Numbered from the stretch's first letter, positions 15,908-25,043 are shown. The stretch is DNA of 64,000 nt from JANYCG01 sp031386665 (GCA_031386665.1 JANNCN010000047.1:62001-126000); one strand, 5' to 3'. Made by a program: numbers and translations. The notes: generated by a model from the sequence alone, not told the origin.

Positions 15908-16593
15908 CTATTCCCGCGATGGCCTTGCTCGTCGACGGCTTAACTGAGACAGCATGGCAAAACGAATGACGCTGTTGAGCAAGCCCAACGCACCGCAAAA
16001 CGCCAGCAAAACCATCAACTCTGGCATGGCACGCAGCAACATGACGGGCTCAAAATAGCGCCCCGTTTGCAACGCCAGCAGGCGCCGCAGCCCGAGCAGC
16101 AAAAAAACGGGAAAGAGTGGCCACAGCAAGCCCCAACCCAACTTCCAGCGTGGTGCATTGGCGGCCCGCGCCTTCCATCGGGGCAACCGCAGCAGCCTCC
16201 AGACAGCCAAGCCGGCAATCAGGGCTGTCAATACCACAAGGCCACGTCCCAACTCTGGCAGTGTGATCTTGGACGTCACCGAAGCTTGACCCATCAAGAC
16301 GGCGACCAGCCCGCTTTATAGATCAGGGAACGCGCCCATTGTTTCCGTAAGCGCCTAGGCGTTGTGCGCGCTTCGCCATATCTGCGAACAAAAACCACTT
16401 GGTCACCCTGCGTGATGGCCACCGCCAGACCTGGAATGCGATGGCGTGCCATTTGAGCGACGACGAAGCGATCTACCGCAGTCGCATCAAATGGCCAGGC
16501 AACCGGTGAACTTGGCGCGCCTGCCGCTGCTGCGAGCGTCAAAATTGAGAGGCTTGCAAATGTCGCAACTCGCAGCAACGCCGGTTTGATCAT
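15908..16593 (-). pseudogene. Remnant of a beta-lactamase-like serine hydrolase with large internal deletion
   Basis: From 16593 the minus strand encodes a signal peptide (IKPALLRVATFASLSILTLA plus AAAG) and the first strands of a class C beta-lactamase/CubicO-type hydrolase (FVVAQMARHRIPGLAVAITQ, then GDQVVFVRRYGEAR). Homology ends near 16365. In another frame, 16291-15908 encodes a four-helix membrane tail (LGRGLVVLTALIAGLAVWRL; LLWPLFPVFLLLGLRRLLAL; MPELMVLLAFCGALGLLNSV). Hydrolases of this type normally have about 300-400 residues between these parts, including the SxxK nucleophile, and all of that is missing. The two pieces overlap out of frame at 16294-16297. Confidence 0.8.
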
Positions 16594-16620
16594 CGCGTTC
16601 CCCTCGCGCGGACCGGCAGG

Positions 16621-17040
16621 CTACGAAGGCTTCGAAATTTCCGTCAACGCCTTGGCAGTTGGCCGCATCTCACTGCTGTCCACCGCGAAGTCGCCCAGCG
16701 CCACGATGCCCACCAAGCGCTTATCGCGGTTGACGACCGGTAGCCTGCGCACTTGGTGGTCGCTCATGATGAGGGCGGCCTTTTCTACGGAGTCATCCTC
16801 ATACGCCCATGCCACGCCTTCAGACATGACCTGTCGAACTTTGGTGTCGGCGCCCAAACCCTTGCCAATTCCGCGAATTGCGATGTCGCGGTCTGAGATT
16901 GTCCCGATCATTCGGTCGTCTTCAGCGACTGGCATCATGCCGAAATCGCCCGCACCCATCTGTTGCGCCGCCTCGCCGATCGTCATGTCGGGGCTGACGA
17001 CTTTCACGTCCCGGCTCATCAGGTCTTTAAGCTGTTGCAT
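16621..17040 (-). CDS. CBS-domain-pair protein
   Basis: 139 residues from the ATG at 17040, preceded by AAGGAG. Two CBS motifs: residues about 5-60 (LMSRDVKVVSPDMTIGEAAQ, MMPVAEDDRMIGTISDRDIA) and 72-128 (VRQVMSEGVAWAYEDDSVEK, RRLPVVNRDKRLVGIVALGD). Such Bateman modules bind adenine nucleotides and often act as regulators; a partner is not evident here. The start overlaps the small gene upstream by 14 bases. Confidence 0.88.
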   Translation of the reverse strand: MQQLKDLMSRDVKVVSPDMTIGEAAQQMGAGDFGMMPVAEDDRMIGTISDRDIAIRGIGKGLGADTKVRQVMSEGVAWAYEDDSVEKAALIMSDHQVRRLPVVNRDKRLVGIVALGDFAVDSSEMRPTAKALTEISKPS

Positions 17041-17209
17041 GGTGGCTCTCCTTTTTACCAACGGGTTGGGTCACGCCGTCACCGTTCGGATCGTCCGGCA
17101 GCAGGTCGGGCGTGGGGCCTCTGTCAGGGTCTACTGGCAAAGGCAATTCATCTGGCTCGGCCTCGCGCTGGGGTGGCACATGGGTTTTTGGCACGGTGAA
17201 ACGGGTCAT
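17027..17209 (-). CDS. Small acidic proline-rich protein
   Basis: 60-residue reading frame with a good ribosome binding site (AAAGGA, 6 bases before the ATG). The composition (PKTHVPPQREAEPDELPLPV, PDRGPTPDLLPDDPNGDG) is proline- and aspartate-rich and looks disordered. Its 3' end overlaps the CBS gene start, suggesting a two-gene transcript. I do not recognise it. Confidence 0.55.
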   Translation of the reverse strand: MTRFTVPKTHVPPQREAEPDELPLPVDPDRGPTPDLLPDDPNGDGVTQPVGKKESHHATA

Positions 17210-17450
17210 ATCAATTCCTTTCGATACCGGTTGATTGGAGGGTGGTGATGGGCAAAGGCAGAGTTGCCAGGGCAGTGCAACTTTGCCCGGGGAAGGGGGT
17301 TAGCGTCTGTTCGAAAGCGAACACAGCAAAACCAGCGACTTTGGCCTTGAAATCCTCACGTTCAGCAAGGCTTGGCCAAAATTTACGCCCTTCCGACTTG
17401 TTACTATTTGGCGCAATTTAATTCAGAACTGAGTTTTTTTGCACAACCGT

Positions 17451-18944
17451 ATGAAAACACCTTCGTCAAAGTTTTTCAGCAGGCAGTTCATTGCATTGGG
17501 GGCGCTGCTGTTGGCGTCAACTGCGCCATTGCAATTGGCGGCCGCTGAAAGCGCGGGCTTGCAGCCCTGCCGCGTAGCCGGCTTTCGCACTGCCGTTCAG
17601 TGTGGTTCGATTCAGCGCCCGCTAGACCCCAGCCAACCCCAGAGCGTGAAGATTGACGTGCATTACGTGGTCGTGCCCGCACTGGCGCGGCGCAAGCTGC
17701 CAGACCCGGTGTTTTTGTTGGCGGGTGGGCCGGGGCAAAGCGCCATCAGCGTTGGCCCAGGGTTGGCGCGGCTGATGACGCGCTTGAACAACCGGCGCGA
17801 TTTGGTGTTTGTTGACCAGCGCGGCACGGGCCAATCTGCGCCCCTGGTGTGTGACGATGACAAGCAAGCCACGCTGGCGCAGCAAATGAGCACCCCATAC
17901 CGCGATGCGCAATTGCGCGAATGCTTGGCAAAACTACAAAAGCTGCCCTACGGCGATTTGCGGTTTTTTACCACCCCGCTGGCTATGCAAGACTTGGATG
18001 CCGTGCGCCAAGCCATGGGTGCGCCCAAGGTCAATTTGGTCGGTGGGTCTTACGGCACGCGGGCTGCGCTGGAGTACTTGCGCCAATTTCCGCAGGCCGT
18101 TCGGCGCAGCGTGATCGACGGCGTGGCCCCGCCCGACATGGCATTGCCCGCCAGCGGTTCGGCCGACAATCAAGCCGTTTTGGATGCGCTTTTGGCGGCC
18201 TGTGACAAAGACTCCGCGTGCAGCAAAAATTACCCCCGGTTGAAGGCTGACTGGGCGGGCTTGCTGGCGCAAATGCCCAAAGTCGTGCAACTGGCGCATC
18301 CGCTGGACGGAAAAATTGAAACCGTGACGATGACGCGCGACGGCTTGCTTTCGGCATTGCGCGGCCCCTTGTACTCGCCCGCGCTGGCGTCAGCTTTGCC
18401 CTTTGCTATCACCCAGGCGGTCGGGGGCAGGTACGAAGCGCTGATTGCATTGGGCTTTGGCTTTGGCAGCAAAGGCCCCGGCAAAATCGCCGTGGGGATG
18501 CACTTTTCAGTGGTCTGCGCTGAAGACCAGCCCCGCGTGGCCACGTCTGCTGAGGTAACGGGACGCGACTTTGGCTCGAAATTGGGCCAAATGTACGCCG
18601 ACACCTGCGCCTATTGGCCAAAGGGTGCAGTGCCGAATGGGTTTTACAACGTGGCAACCAGCACCTCGCCCATTTTGTTGTTAAGTGGCGGGCTCGACCC
18701 CGTCACCCCCGTTCGCCACGGTGCGCGCATGGCCAAAGCCCTGGGTGCCAAAGCGCAGCATGTGGTGGTGGCCAACGCGGGACACGGTGTGATGGGGCTT
18801 GATTGTGTGCGCGACGTTCTGTTTCGCTTTATTGACGCGCCAGACGACGCCACCGCCTTGGCCAGCGACGCGAGTTGCGCCAAAAATATACCAAGGCCCG
18901 GCACTTTTGTTCCGGTGTCTCGTGTTGAGGGAGCCGCGCAATGA
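17451..18944 (+). CDS. Secreted alpha/beta hydrolase, TAP-like C-terminus
   Basis: 497 residues from the ATG at 17451. Signal peptide about 1-30 (FFSRQFIALGALLLASTAPL, cleavage near AAAES). Alpha/beta hydrolase core: oxyanion region FLLAGGPGQSA, VFVDQRGTGQSAPLVC, nucleophile elbow LVGGSYGTRAALEYLRQFP. The C-terminal part has LLLSGGLDPVTPVRHGARMA (acid) and NAGHGVMGLDC (histidine), as in TAP-like tripeptidyl aminopeptidases. Likely a periplasmic or exported peptidase. The stop overlaps the ABC ATPase start (ATGA). Confidence 0.88.
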   Translation: MKTPSSKFFSRQFIALGALLLASTAPLQLAAAESAGLQPCRVAGFRTAVQCGSIQRPLDPSQPQSVKIDVHYVVVPALARRKLPDPVFLLAGGPGQSAISVGPGLARLMTRLNNRRDLVFVDQRGTGQSAPLVCDDDKQATLAQQMSTPYRDAQLRECLAKLQKLPYGDLRFFTTPLAMQDLDAVRQAMGAPKVNLVGGSYGTRAALEYLRQFPQAVRRSVIDGVAPPDMALPASGSADNQAVLDALLAACDKDSACSKNYPRLKADWAGLLAQMPKVVQLAHPLDGKIETVTMTRDGLLSALRGPLYSPALASALPFAITQAVGGRYEALIALGFGFGSKGPGKIAVGMHFSVVCAEDQPRVATSAEVTGRDFGSKLGQMYADTCAYWPKGAVPNGFYNVATSTSPILLLSGGLDPVTPVRHGARMAKALGAKAQHVVVANAGHGVMGLDCVRDVLFRFIDAPDDATALASDASCAKNIPRPGTFVPVSRVEGAAQ

Positions 18945-19801
18945 TCCAAATCGACCATTTGGCAAAGTCGTTTGCAGCGGTTGAAACCACCAAGTCCTGG
19001 AAAAACGCGCTGACTTTGAATCCGTTCGGCGGCAAATCGCGTGCCTCAACTCGGGTTCAGGCGGTGCGGGACGTGAGTTTCACTGCGCCAGACGGCGTGA
19101 TCACCGGCCTGCTTGGCCCCAATGGTGCAGGCAAAACCACCACTTTGCGCATGCTGGCCGGTTTGATTCAGCCGGACGCTGGGCACATGATGGTCGATGG
19201 TCTTGACGTGGCCACCCAAACCCAGGCGGCGGTGGCCCGCATGGGCTTGCTGAGTGACTCACGCGGGCTTTACCCACGCCTGACCGCGCGCGAAAACATT
19301 GTGTACTTTGGTCGTTTGCAGGGCATGGAAGCCGACGCCGCAAGCCAACGGGCGGCTGTGTTGGCCGACATGCTTGACATGCGGCATCTGCTGGACCGCC
19401 GCACCGAAGGCTTTAGCCAAGGTGAACGCATGAAAACGTCTTTGGCCCGCGCCTTGGTGCACGACCCTGTCAACATCGTGCTGGACGAGCCCACCAATGG
19501 CCTGGATGTACTTGCCACGCGGGCGCTGCGCGAGTCGCTGCGGTTTTTGCGCACCCCCGAAGGCGGTGGCAAATGCATCGTGTTTTCGACCCACATCATG
19601 CAAGAGGTGGAGCGACTTTGCGACAACGTGGTGGTGGTGTCTGGCGGGCGCACGGTGGCTGAAGGGACGGTGCAAGCCTTGTGCGAGCGGGCGGGCGTGT
19701 CGGACTTTGAAGAGGCCTTTGTCAAATTGGCTTTTGATCGGCCCGCGCCAAGTGAGCAGGGGTTGGATGGGGCAGGGCTTCATTCAGGAGCAGCGCTGTG
19801 A
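18941..19801 (+). CDS. ABC transporter ATP-binding protein, NatA-like
   Basis: 286 residues, cytoplasmic ATPase of an ABC-2 type exporter. Walker A GLLGPNGAGKTTTLRML, signature GFSQGERMKTSLARAL, Walker B NIVLDEPTNGLD, H-loop FSTHIMQE. The N-terminal segment (residues about 14-35) is a short insertion before the usual start of the domain. Coupled by start/stop overlaps to genes on both sides, so TAP hydrolase, ATPase and permease are one operon. NatA-type ATPases have been linked to sodium efflux, but the substrate here is not determined. Confidence 0.9.
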   Translation: MIQIDHLAKSFAAVETTKSWKNALTLNPFGGKSRASTRVQAVRDVSFTAPDGVITGLLGPNGAGKTTTLRMLAGLIQPDAGHMMVDGLDVATQTQAAVARMGLLSDSRGLYPRLTARENIVYFGRLQGMEADAASQRAAVLADMLDMRHLLDRRTEGFSQGERMKTSLARALVHDPVNIVLDEPTNGLDVLATRALRESLRFLRTPEGGGKCIVFSTHIMQEVERLCDNVVVVSGGRTVAEGTVQALCERAGVSDFEEAFVKLAFDRPAPSEQGLDGAGLHSGAAL

Positions 19802-21015
19802 ATAATTCCCAATCTTCAGCAGACACCGCAGCCCCAGCGAACAGCCCGTTCAGGCGCGCGATGGCGGTCTACGTCAAAGAACTGGTCGATGCGCTGCGTG
19901 ACCGTCGCACCTTGCTGATGGTGTTGATCTCCAGCGTGCTGATGGGGCCTTTGCTGTTGGTAGCCATTTCGGCGCTGGTGGCGACCCTGGAAGCCAAAGC
20001 CGAGCGCCGCGAAGTGGTGATGGCGGGAATAGAGAACGGCCCCAGCCTGAAAAATTTCATTGAACGGCAAACCTGGCAAGTCAAACCGGCCCCTGCTGAT
20101 TTTGAAGTCCAACTGCGCAAGTCCAAACTGGGCGACCCAGTGGTGGTGGTGCCGCCCGGGTTTGAGGCCGCCTTGGCCCGGGGCGAACAGCCGGAGCTGG
20201 AGCTGGTCAGCGACAGCGCCAACAAGCAAAGCCAGCAAAGCATTGCTCGCGTGTCGCAATTGCTCAATGCCTTCAACCAAGAGCGGGCCACCCTGAGCCT
20301 GGCCATGCGCGGCGTGTCTGTTGAACTGTTAGCGACCCTCAAAGTGCAAGAACGCGACCTGGCCAGCAACCAGACTCGGGCTGCCCAGTTCACTGGCATT
20401 TTGGCGTTTTTTGTGCTGATGGCGGTGGTCTACGGCGCGCTGAACGCAGCGCTGGACACCACCGCAGGCGAGCGCGAGCGCGGGTCGCTGGAGCCGCTGA
20501 TGATGAACCCGGTCGCGCCTTGGGTGCTGGTTTTGGGTAAATGGGGCGCGGTAGCCACCGTTGGCATGCTGATTGCCGTGTTGAGCTGCCTTAGCTTTTT
20601 GCCCGGTCAGTGGCTGCTGAAAAGTGACACCCTGCAAGCGATGTTTCAGTTCGGCTGGCGCGAAGTGGCGCTGTTTTTGGTGGTCTTACTGCCGTTTGCC
20701 GCTGCCGCGTCGGCTTTGCTGATGGCCGTGGCGATTCGCTGCAAAAGCTTCAAAGAAGCGCAGGCCAACAGCACGGTAGTGCTTTTGTTTGTCTCGCTTT
20801 TGCCCATGGTGACGCTGTTCAACCAAACCGGCGAAGAAGCCTGGCACCTGTGGGTGCCCGCCTTGGCGCAAAACACGCTGATGATGCGGGTGCTCAAGGG
20901 CGAGGGCTTTACCAGCTTGCAAGTGGTGGTGCCGCTGTTTGTCTGTGTGGTGCTCACGGTGGCTGGGCTGGCTTTTGTGGCGCGGCGCTTGCGCGGTGCT
21001 GCAGTCAAAGGCTAA
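19798..21015 (+). CDS. ABC-2 type permease, NatB-like
   Basis: 405 residues starting at a GTG that overlaps the ATPase stop (GTGA). One helix near the N-terminus (TLLMVLISSVLMGPLLLVAI), a long extracytoplasmic domain (about 65-195), then about five helices including ILAFFVLMAVVYGALNAALD, the cytoplasmic ERERGSLEPLMMNPV loop typical of NatB, and LVVPLFVCVVLTVAGLAF-like C-terminal helix. Forms the membrane part of the exporter with the preceding ATPase. Repeat copy R2 begins at the base after its stop codon. Confidence 0.9.
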   Translation: MNNSQSSADTAAPANSPFRRAMAVYVKELVDALRDRRTLLMVLISSVLMGPLLLVAISALVATLEAKAERREVVMAGIENGPSLKNFIERQTWQVKPAPADFEVQLRKSKLGDPVVVVPPGFEAALARGEQPELELVSDSANKQSQQSIARVSQLLNAFNQERATLSLAMRGVSVELLATLKVQERDLASNQTRAAQFTGILAFFVLMAVVYGALNAALDTTAGERERGSLEPLMMNPVAPWVLVLGKWGAVATVGMLIAVLSCLSFLPGQWLLKSDTLQAMFQFGWREVALFLVVLLPFAAAASALLMAVAIRCKSFKEAQANSTVVLLFVSLLPMVTLFNQTGEEAWHLWVPALAQNTLMMRVLKGEGFTSLQVVVPLFVCVVLTVAGLAFVARRLRGAAVKG

Positions 21016-21075
21016 ATGCTATTATTTATATAGCATAAACCCTATGCTATTTGAGAGCTAGAGGCCAATTTGACG
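21016..21075 (+). repeat. Repeat copy R2
   Basis: Begins directly after the permease stop. A hairpin ATGCTAT-TATTTAT-ATAGCAT (21016-21036) is followed by a second ATGCTAT (21044-21050) and the core TGAGAGCTAGAGGCC (21052-21066), then AATTTGACG. Same orientation as R1 left, R3 and R4. Confidence 0.85.
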
Positions 21076-21184
21076 TAAAAAGTGACAAAATAGCAGAGCT
21101 TGGGTGGTTTTTCAAAGTTTTGATATCACCGGTGATATGAACTCCTCCAGCATCTTTTACCTTTCACTTCAAACTGCATCAGAC

Positions 21185-22615
21185 ATGACCTTCATTGATT
21201 TTCCCCATCAGGCGGCTTTAAGCCATGCTTGCCAGTCGGCCCAATGGGCGGGGCTGCGTTATTCAGCCGAGACCACCACCCAGCGCGAGGTGCGCAACGA
21301 TCGCCCGGAAAAAAACACCAGTTGCCTTGAAATGGGCGCCATGTGCGAGGTCTTGGTAGATGGCCATTTTGGCTACGCCGCCACCGCCGATCTCAGCTTA
21401 AGCGGCCTGCAGCAGGCGTTTGACCGCGCCATTGCCACCACCCAGGCGACCAGCGCGCACAAGACTTTCGGGTTCTCTGTGCAGCAGCGGCCGGTTGCCG
21501 TGGGCCGCTTCCAAAGCGCACGCGGGCGCGACCTGGACGCCACCAGTGTGGCCGAAATCACCGATTGCCTGCTGGCGGCCACCTCGGCCATGGGCATCTC
21601 GCCGCTGCTGGTCAACCGCAGCGCGTCGGTCATGTTGGTGCAGACGCAAATCAACTACTTTTCAAGCAACGGCACGCAAACTCATCAAAACTTCGACATG
21701 CTGGACCTCACCTTGTCGGCCACGGCGGCAGAGGGGCTGGAATCGCAAACTCGCACCTGGTCGCAAACCGGGCAACTGGGCGGCGAGGTGTTTGACAAAG
21801 CTCTGCTGGTGCAGCGTGCGCTGCAAACCGCCGAAGACGCGCTGGCGCTTTTGGCCGCAGACAACTGCGCCACGGGCCGCATGGACATGGTGTTGATGCC
21901 CGACCAAATGATGTTGCAAATTCACGAGTCGATTGGGCACCCGCTGGAGTTGGACCGCATTTTGGGCGATGAACGCAACTACGCGGGCTGGAGTTTCGTT
22001 AAGCCGACGGACTTTGGGCAACTTAAGTACGGCTCAGACCTGATGAACATCTCGTTCGACCCAAGCCGCACCAACCAGTTAGCCAGCTACGACTTTGACG
22101 ACTGTGGCGCACCCGCGTCCAAGCAAATGCTGATTGAGGGCGGCGTGTTGAAGCGCGGGCTCGGGTCACTCGAATCCCAAGAACGTTCCGGCTTGCCCGG
22201 CGTTGCCAATTTCAGGTCATCGTCCTGGAACAGGGCACCGATTGACCGCATGGCCAACATCAACCTGGAGCCTGGCAAAGCCAGTCTGAACCAGCTGATT
22301 GGCCAGGTTGAACACGGTGTGCTGATGTCAACCAACCGCTCTTGGTCCATTGACGACTACCGCAACAAGTTTCAGTTTGGCTGCGAGCATGGCCGAATGA
22401 TCACCAACGGCGTGTTGGGCAAAGTGGTGCGCAACCCCAATTACCGGGGCGTCACCGTCGATTTTTGGGGGCGTTTGGCGGGTGTCGGGGCCGATGACAC
22501 GGTGCATGGCACCGCGTTTTGTGGCAAGGGCGAACCCAGCCAGGTGATCCGTGTGGGGCATGCGTCGCCTCCGTGTTTGTTCAAAGGCGTGGAAGTGTTT
22601 GGGGGTGCAGCATGA
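21185..22615 (+). CDS. TldD-family metalloprotease
   Basis: 476 residues from the ATG at 21185; in-frame starts at 21137 and 21104 are also open but homology begins at TFIDFPHQAAL. The zinc motif HExxxH is at H247-E248-H252 (LQIHESIGHPLELDRILGDE), characteristic of TldD. C-terminal TldD features include NRSWSIDDYRNKFQFGCEHG and GVTVDFWGRLAGVG. TldD works as a heterodimer with TldE to degrade or mature peptides; the partner gene follows with an ATGA overlap. Confidence 0.9.
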   Translation: MTFIDFPHQAALSHACQSAQWAGLRYSAETTTQREVRNDRPEKNTSCLEMGAMCEVLVDGHFGYAATADLSLSGLQQAFDRAIATTQATSAHKTFGFSVQQRPVAVGRFQSARGRDLDATSVAEITDCLLAATSAMGISPLLVNRSASVMLVQTQINYFSSNGTQTHQNFDMLDLTLSATAAEGLESQTRTWSQTGQLGGEVFDKALLVQRALQTAEDALALLAADNCATGRMDMVLMPDQMMLQIHESIGHPLELDRILGDERNYAGWSFVKPTDFGQLKYGSDLMNISFDPSRTNQLASYDFDDCGAPASKQMLIEGGVLKRGLGSLESQERSGLPGVANFRSSSWNRAPIDRMANINLEPGKASLNQLIGQVEHGVLMSTNRSWSIDDYRNKFQFGCEHGRMITNGVLGKVVRNPNYRGVTVDFWGRLAGVGADDTVHGTAFCGKGEPSQVIRVGHASPPCLFKGVEVFGGAA

Positions 22616-23958
22616 GCGGCAACCCATTCAGCCGCCGCGTGCGGGGTCACTTCGACACGGTGGCCGACCATGTGCTGTCCCGGCTCACCGTGGGGGAAGA
22701 ACTCACCTTGAACCTGACGGCGGAAGAAACGCTGTTCGTGCGCTTCAACAACAACCGGGTGCGGCAAAACACCGATGTCTCGCAAATCAGCGTGTCGCTG
22801 CGCTTGCAGTCACTAGGCCGCACGGTTGAAAAATCGCGCACCCTGAGCCTGCATGCCGACGCAGATTGCACGGCTTTGGCGCAATTGCTGGACGCCTGCC
22901 GCGACGAGACCCGGGTGCTGCCCGTTGACCCCAACCAGGTTGCACTGCAAAACAACGGCAGCAGTCGCGACGACTTCACAGGCGGGTTGCTCAACGCCCA
23001 AGACGTGGTGCAGTCCGTGGTTGGCCCTGCGGCAGGCTGCGATTTGGCAGGCCTATACGCCGGTGGTGTGTCGATTCGTGGCAACCGCAACAGTAAGGGC
23101 CAAAGCCATTGGTTTGCTACCGAAACCTTCTTTTTGGACTATTCGCTGTACAACGGCTCGCTGGCCGCCAAGGGCAGTTACGCGGGCACCCACTGGGTTC
23201 AGGCGGACTGGGCGGCCAACCTGGCGCGCACCAAGGCCTTGCTTTTGTTGCTCTCCAAACCGCAGCAAAACGTGGCACCCGGCAGCTACCGAACCTACCT
23301 GGCACCCCGCGCTTTTGCTGATTTGACCAGCATGATGGGCTGGAACGCGCTGTCGGCATCAGCCTGGAAGCAAGGCCGCAGCCCGTTCAAGAAACTCAAA
23401 GAAAAAGACGCCAAACTGTCGCCCCTGTTGAACGTGGACGAGAACTTTGCATTGGGCCTGACGCCGCGTTTCAACAGCCTGGGCGAGGTGTCGCCTGAAA
23501 AGCTGGCGCTGATCAGCCAGGGCGAATTGCAAAACCTGTTGGTCAGCTCGCGCACTGCCAAAGAATATTCGCTGCAAGCCAACGGGGCTGCAGACGGCGA
23601 AGGCCCACGCGCGTTGGACGTGCAATGCGGCAGCTTGCTTGAAAAAGACGTGCTCAAAACCTTGGGCACGGGCCTGTATTTGTCCAACTTGCACTACCTG
23701 AATTGGAGCGACCCCGTGTCTGCCCGCGTCACCGGTATGACGCGCTACGCTTGTTTTTGGGTCGAAGGCGGCGAAATTGCCGGCCCCATCAAAGACCTTC
23801 GTTGGGACGAAAGCCTGTACCAGGCGCTCGGCCCCAAACTGGTGGCGCTCACATCGCACAGCGAGATCGACCCCGCCACTGACACTTATTTTCAACGTGC
23901 GTTGGGCGGCTCGCGCACGCCAGGGGCCTTGATTGATGGGTTCACGTTCACGCTGTGA
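22612..23958 (+). CDS. TldE/PmbA-like protease partner
   Basis: 448 residues starting at the ATG overlapping the previous stop. Belongs to the TldD/PmbA superfamily (SRLTVGEELTLNLTAEETLF, VRFNNNRVRQNTDVSQISVS; C-terminal YLSNLHYLNWSDPVSARVTG and TRYACFWVEGGEIAGPIKDL) but lacks the HExxxH zinc motif, as expected of TldE. With the upstream TldD-like protein it should form a heterodimeric metalloprotease. Whether this is the housekeeping pair or a paralogous one cannot be judged here. Confidence 0.88.
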   Translation: MSGNPFSRRVRGHFDTVADHVLSRLTVGEELTLNLTAEETLFVRFNNNRVRQNTDVSQISVSLRLQSLGRTVEKSRTLSLHADADCTALAQLLDACRDETRVLPVDPNQVALQNNGSSRDDFTGGLLNAQDVVQSVVGPAAGCDLAGLYAGGVSIRGNRNSKGQSHWFATETFFLDYSLYNGSLAAKGSYAGTHWVQADWAANLARTKALLLLLSKPQQNVAPGSYRTYLAPRAFADLTSMMGWNALSASAWKQGRSPFKKLKEKDAKLSPLLNVDENFALGLTPRFNSLGEVSPEKLALISQGELQNLLVSSRTAKEYSLQANGAADGEGPRALDVQCGSLLEKDVLKTLGTGLYLSNLHYLNWSDPVSARVTGMTRYACFWVEGGEIAGPIKDLRWDESLYQALGPKLVALTSHSEIDPATDTYFQRALGGSRTPGALIDGFTFTL

Positions 23959-24091
23959 AGGCCAGCTGGGTAGGCGGGGCCATGGGCAGACGCCGCCCGT
24001 GTGGTTTGGGGCACCAAAGTCAGTGGAAACTTGAGGGTTACTTGGGACAAGACTGACAGCGAAAGCAACAAAGCGGGAGCCGAACTAACAT

Positions 24092-24499
24092 TTGACGTCC
24101 TGCTTTATCCATGGCTTTGCGCCACGGGTGGCTCACTTGATTTTGGCGCTGTTGATGACCTACACATTCTTCTTTCTCCTGGGTATTCCGTTTTGGCTCA
24201 TTGCATCCGCACGGGTGTTGCGCAGTGACTCCGTTCCTTCTGCACGCCAAGGCAATCGCCCATGGCGGCAACTGGCTTGGGCTGGCCTGGCTTTCTTTGC
24301 GCCTTTGGCCCTGTTGGGTTTGTCCAGCGTGGCGCACCTCTTGATGGAGCGGCAATTCGGGGACACAGCGACCTGGACTCGGGGCGTTGGCTACTTTTTG
24401 GTCTTGGTCAATCTGTTTGCGTTCTTCTCGCCATTTTTGGTGTCGGCCCTGTACAAGTCGCGCTACGGTGTTCCCAGCCGCCAAACCGTTTTGGCCTAA
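24092..24499 (+). CDS. Small integral membrane protein, function unknown
   Basis: 135 residues from a TTG at 24092; an ATG at 24155 would give 114 residues and is a real alternative. Three predicted helices: about 14-38 (LILALLMTYTFFFLLGIPFW), 63-83 (WAGLAFFAPLALLGLSSVAH) and 100-121 (FLVLVNLFAFFSPFLVSALY). I do not recognise a family. It has no ribosome binding site at either start. Confidence 0.5.
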   Translation: MTSCFIHGFAPRVAHLILALLMTYTFFFLLGIPFWLIASARVLRSDSVPSARQGNRPWRQLAWAGLAFFAPLALLGLSSVAHLLMERQFGDTATWTRGVGYFLVLVNLFAFFSPFLVSALYKSRYGVPSRQTVLA

Positions 24500-24545
24500 T
24501 CCGGTTTTCGTGGGCCGAATCTTGATCTGTGTTTGTCCTTGACTT

Positions 24546-24884
24546 GTGCCCAAACGAAATTCGCGCATCATTGAGCAGCTGGGGCACGTCAAACCGCTGA
24601 TCCAGTCCAACTGCCCGCTGTGCGACAGGCTCTTGGTGGCAGGGCCCAGCGTTGATGAGCACCATTTGCTGCCCAAAAGCCACGGCGGCAAAAGCAAAAC
24701 GCCGATACATCGGATTTGCCACCGCAAGATTCACGCGACTTTGAGTGAGCGCGAGCTGGCCAAAGACTTCAACACCTGGTCAGCCCTCAAAATGCATCCT
24801 GAAATCGCAGCATTTGTGGCTTGGGTGGCCAACAAACCGCTCACGCTTTACGACAATTCCAGACGCCCAGCCCGCAGGCGGTAG
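24546..24884 (+). CDS. HNH-type nuclease-like protein
   Basis: 112 residues from a GTG at 24546. Contains CPLCDR (C-x2-C), then DEHHLLPKSHGGKSK and PIHRICHRKIHA, the arrangement of an HNH/His-Me finger with structural zinc cysteine pair; the LLPKSHGGK segment is common in small HNH proteins. Probably a DNA nuclease, but no target or partner is evident and it is not near a restriction system. Confidence 0.75.
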   Translation: MPKRNSRIIEQLGHVKPLIQSNCPLCDRLLVAGPSVDEHHLLPKSHGGKSKTPIHRICHRKIHATLSERELAKDFNTWSALKMHPEIAAFVAWVANKPLTLYDNSRRPARRR

Positions 24885-24954
24885 GTGAGTCAGTCGCTGT
24901 CCGAATTGCCTGGCAGTGGTAGACACTGGTTGTATGTGAAGTAGCTCATGAATA

Positions 24955-25010
24955 AGCTATACATATAATAGCAATATGTTTATATATTACGAGAGCTAGA
25001 GGCCTTTTTT
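24955..25010 (+). repeat. Repeat copy R3
   Basis: AGCTATACATATAATAGCAA (from about 24955) followed by TATGTTTATATATT and the core ACGAGAGCTAGAGGCC (24989-25004), then a T-run. The GCTAT...ATAGC hairpin and the core are in the same order as in R2 and R4. Confidence 0.85.
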
Positions 25011-25043
25011 CTCAATATTTTGGCATTTTTGGCCCCATTTTGC

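Noticed and set aside
8599..17210. Integrative element with attachment site at tRNA-Val
   Set aside because: No integrase gene and no visible duplicate of the tRNA 3' end near the far border; the block may still be foreign, but this test fails.
17307..17326. LexA-like box CTGT...ACAG upstream of the TAP hydrolase gene
   Set aside because: Spacing is 12 rather than 8 bases; it is only a short inverted repeat TGTTCG-AAAG-CGAACA.
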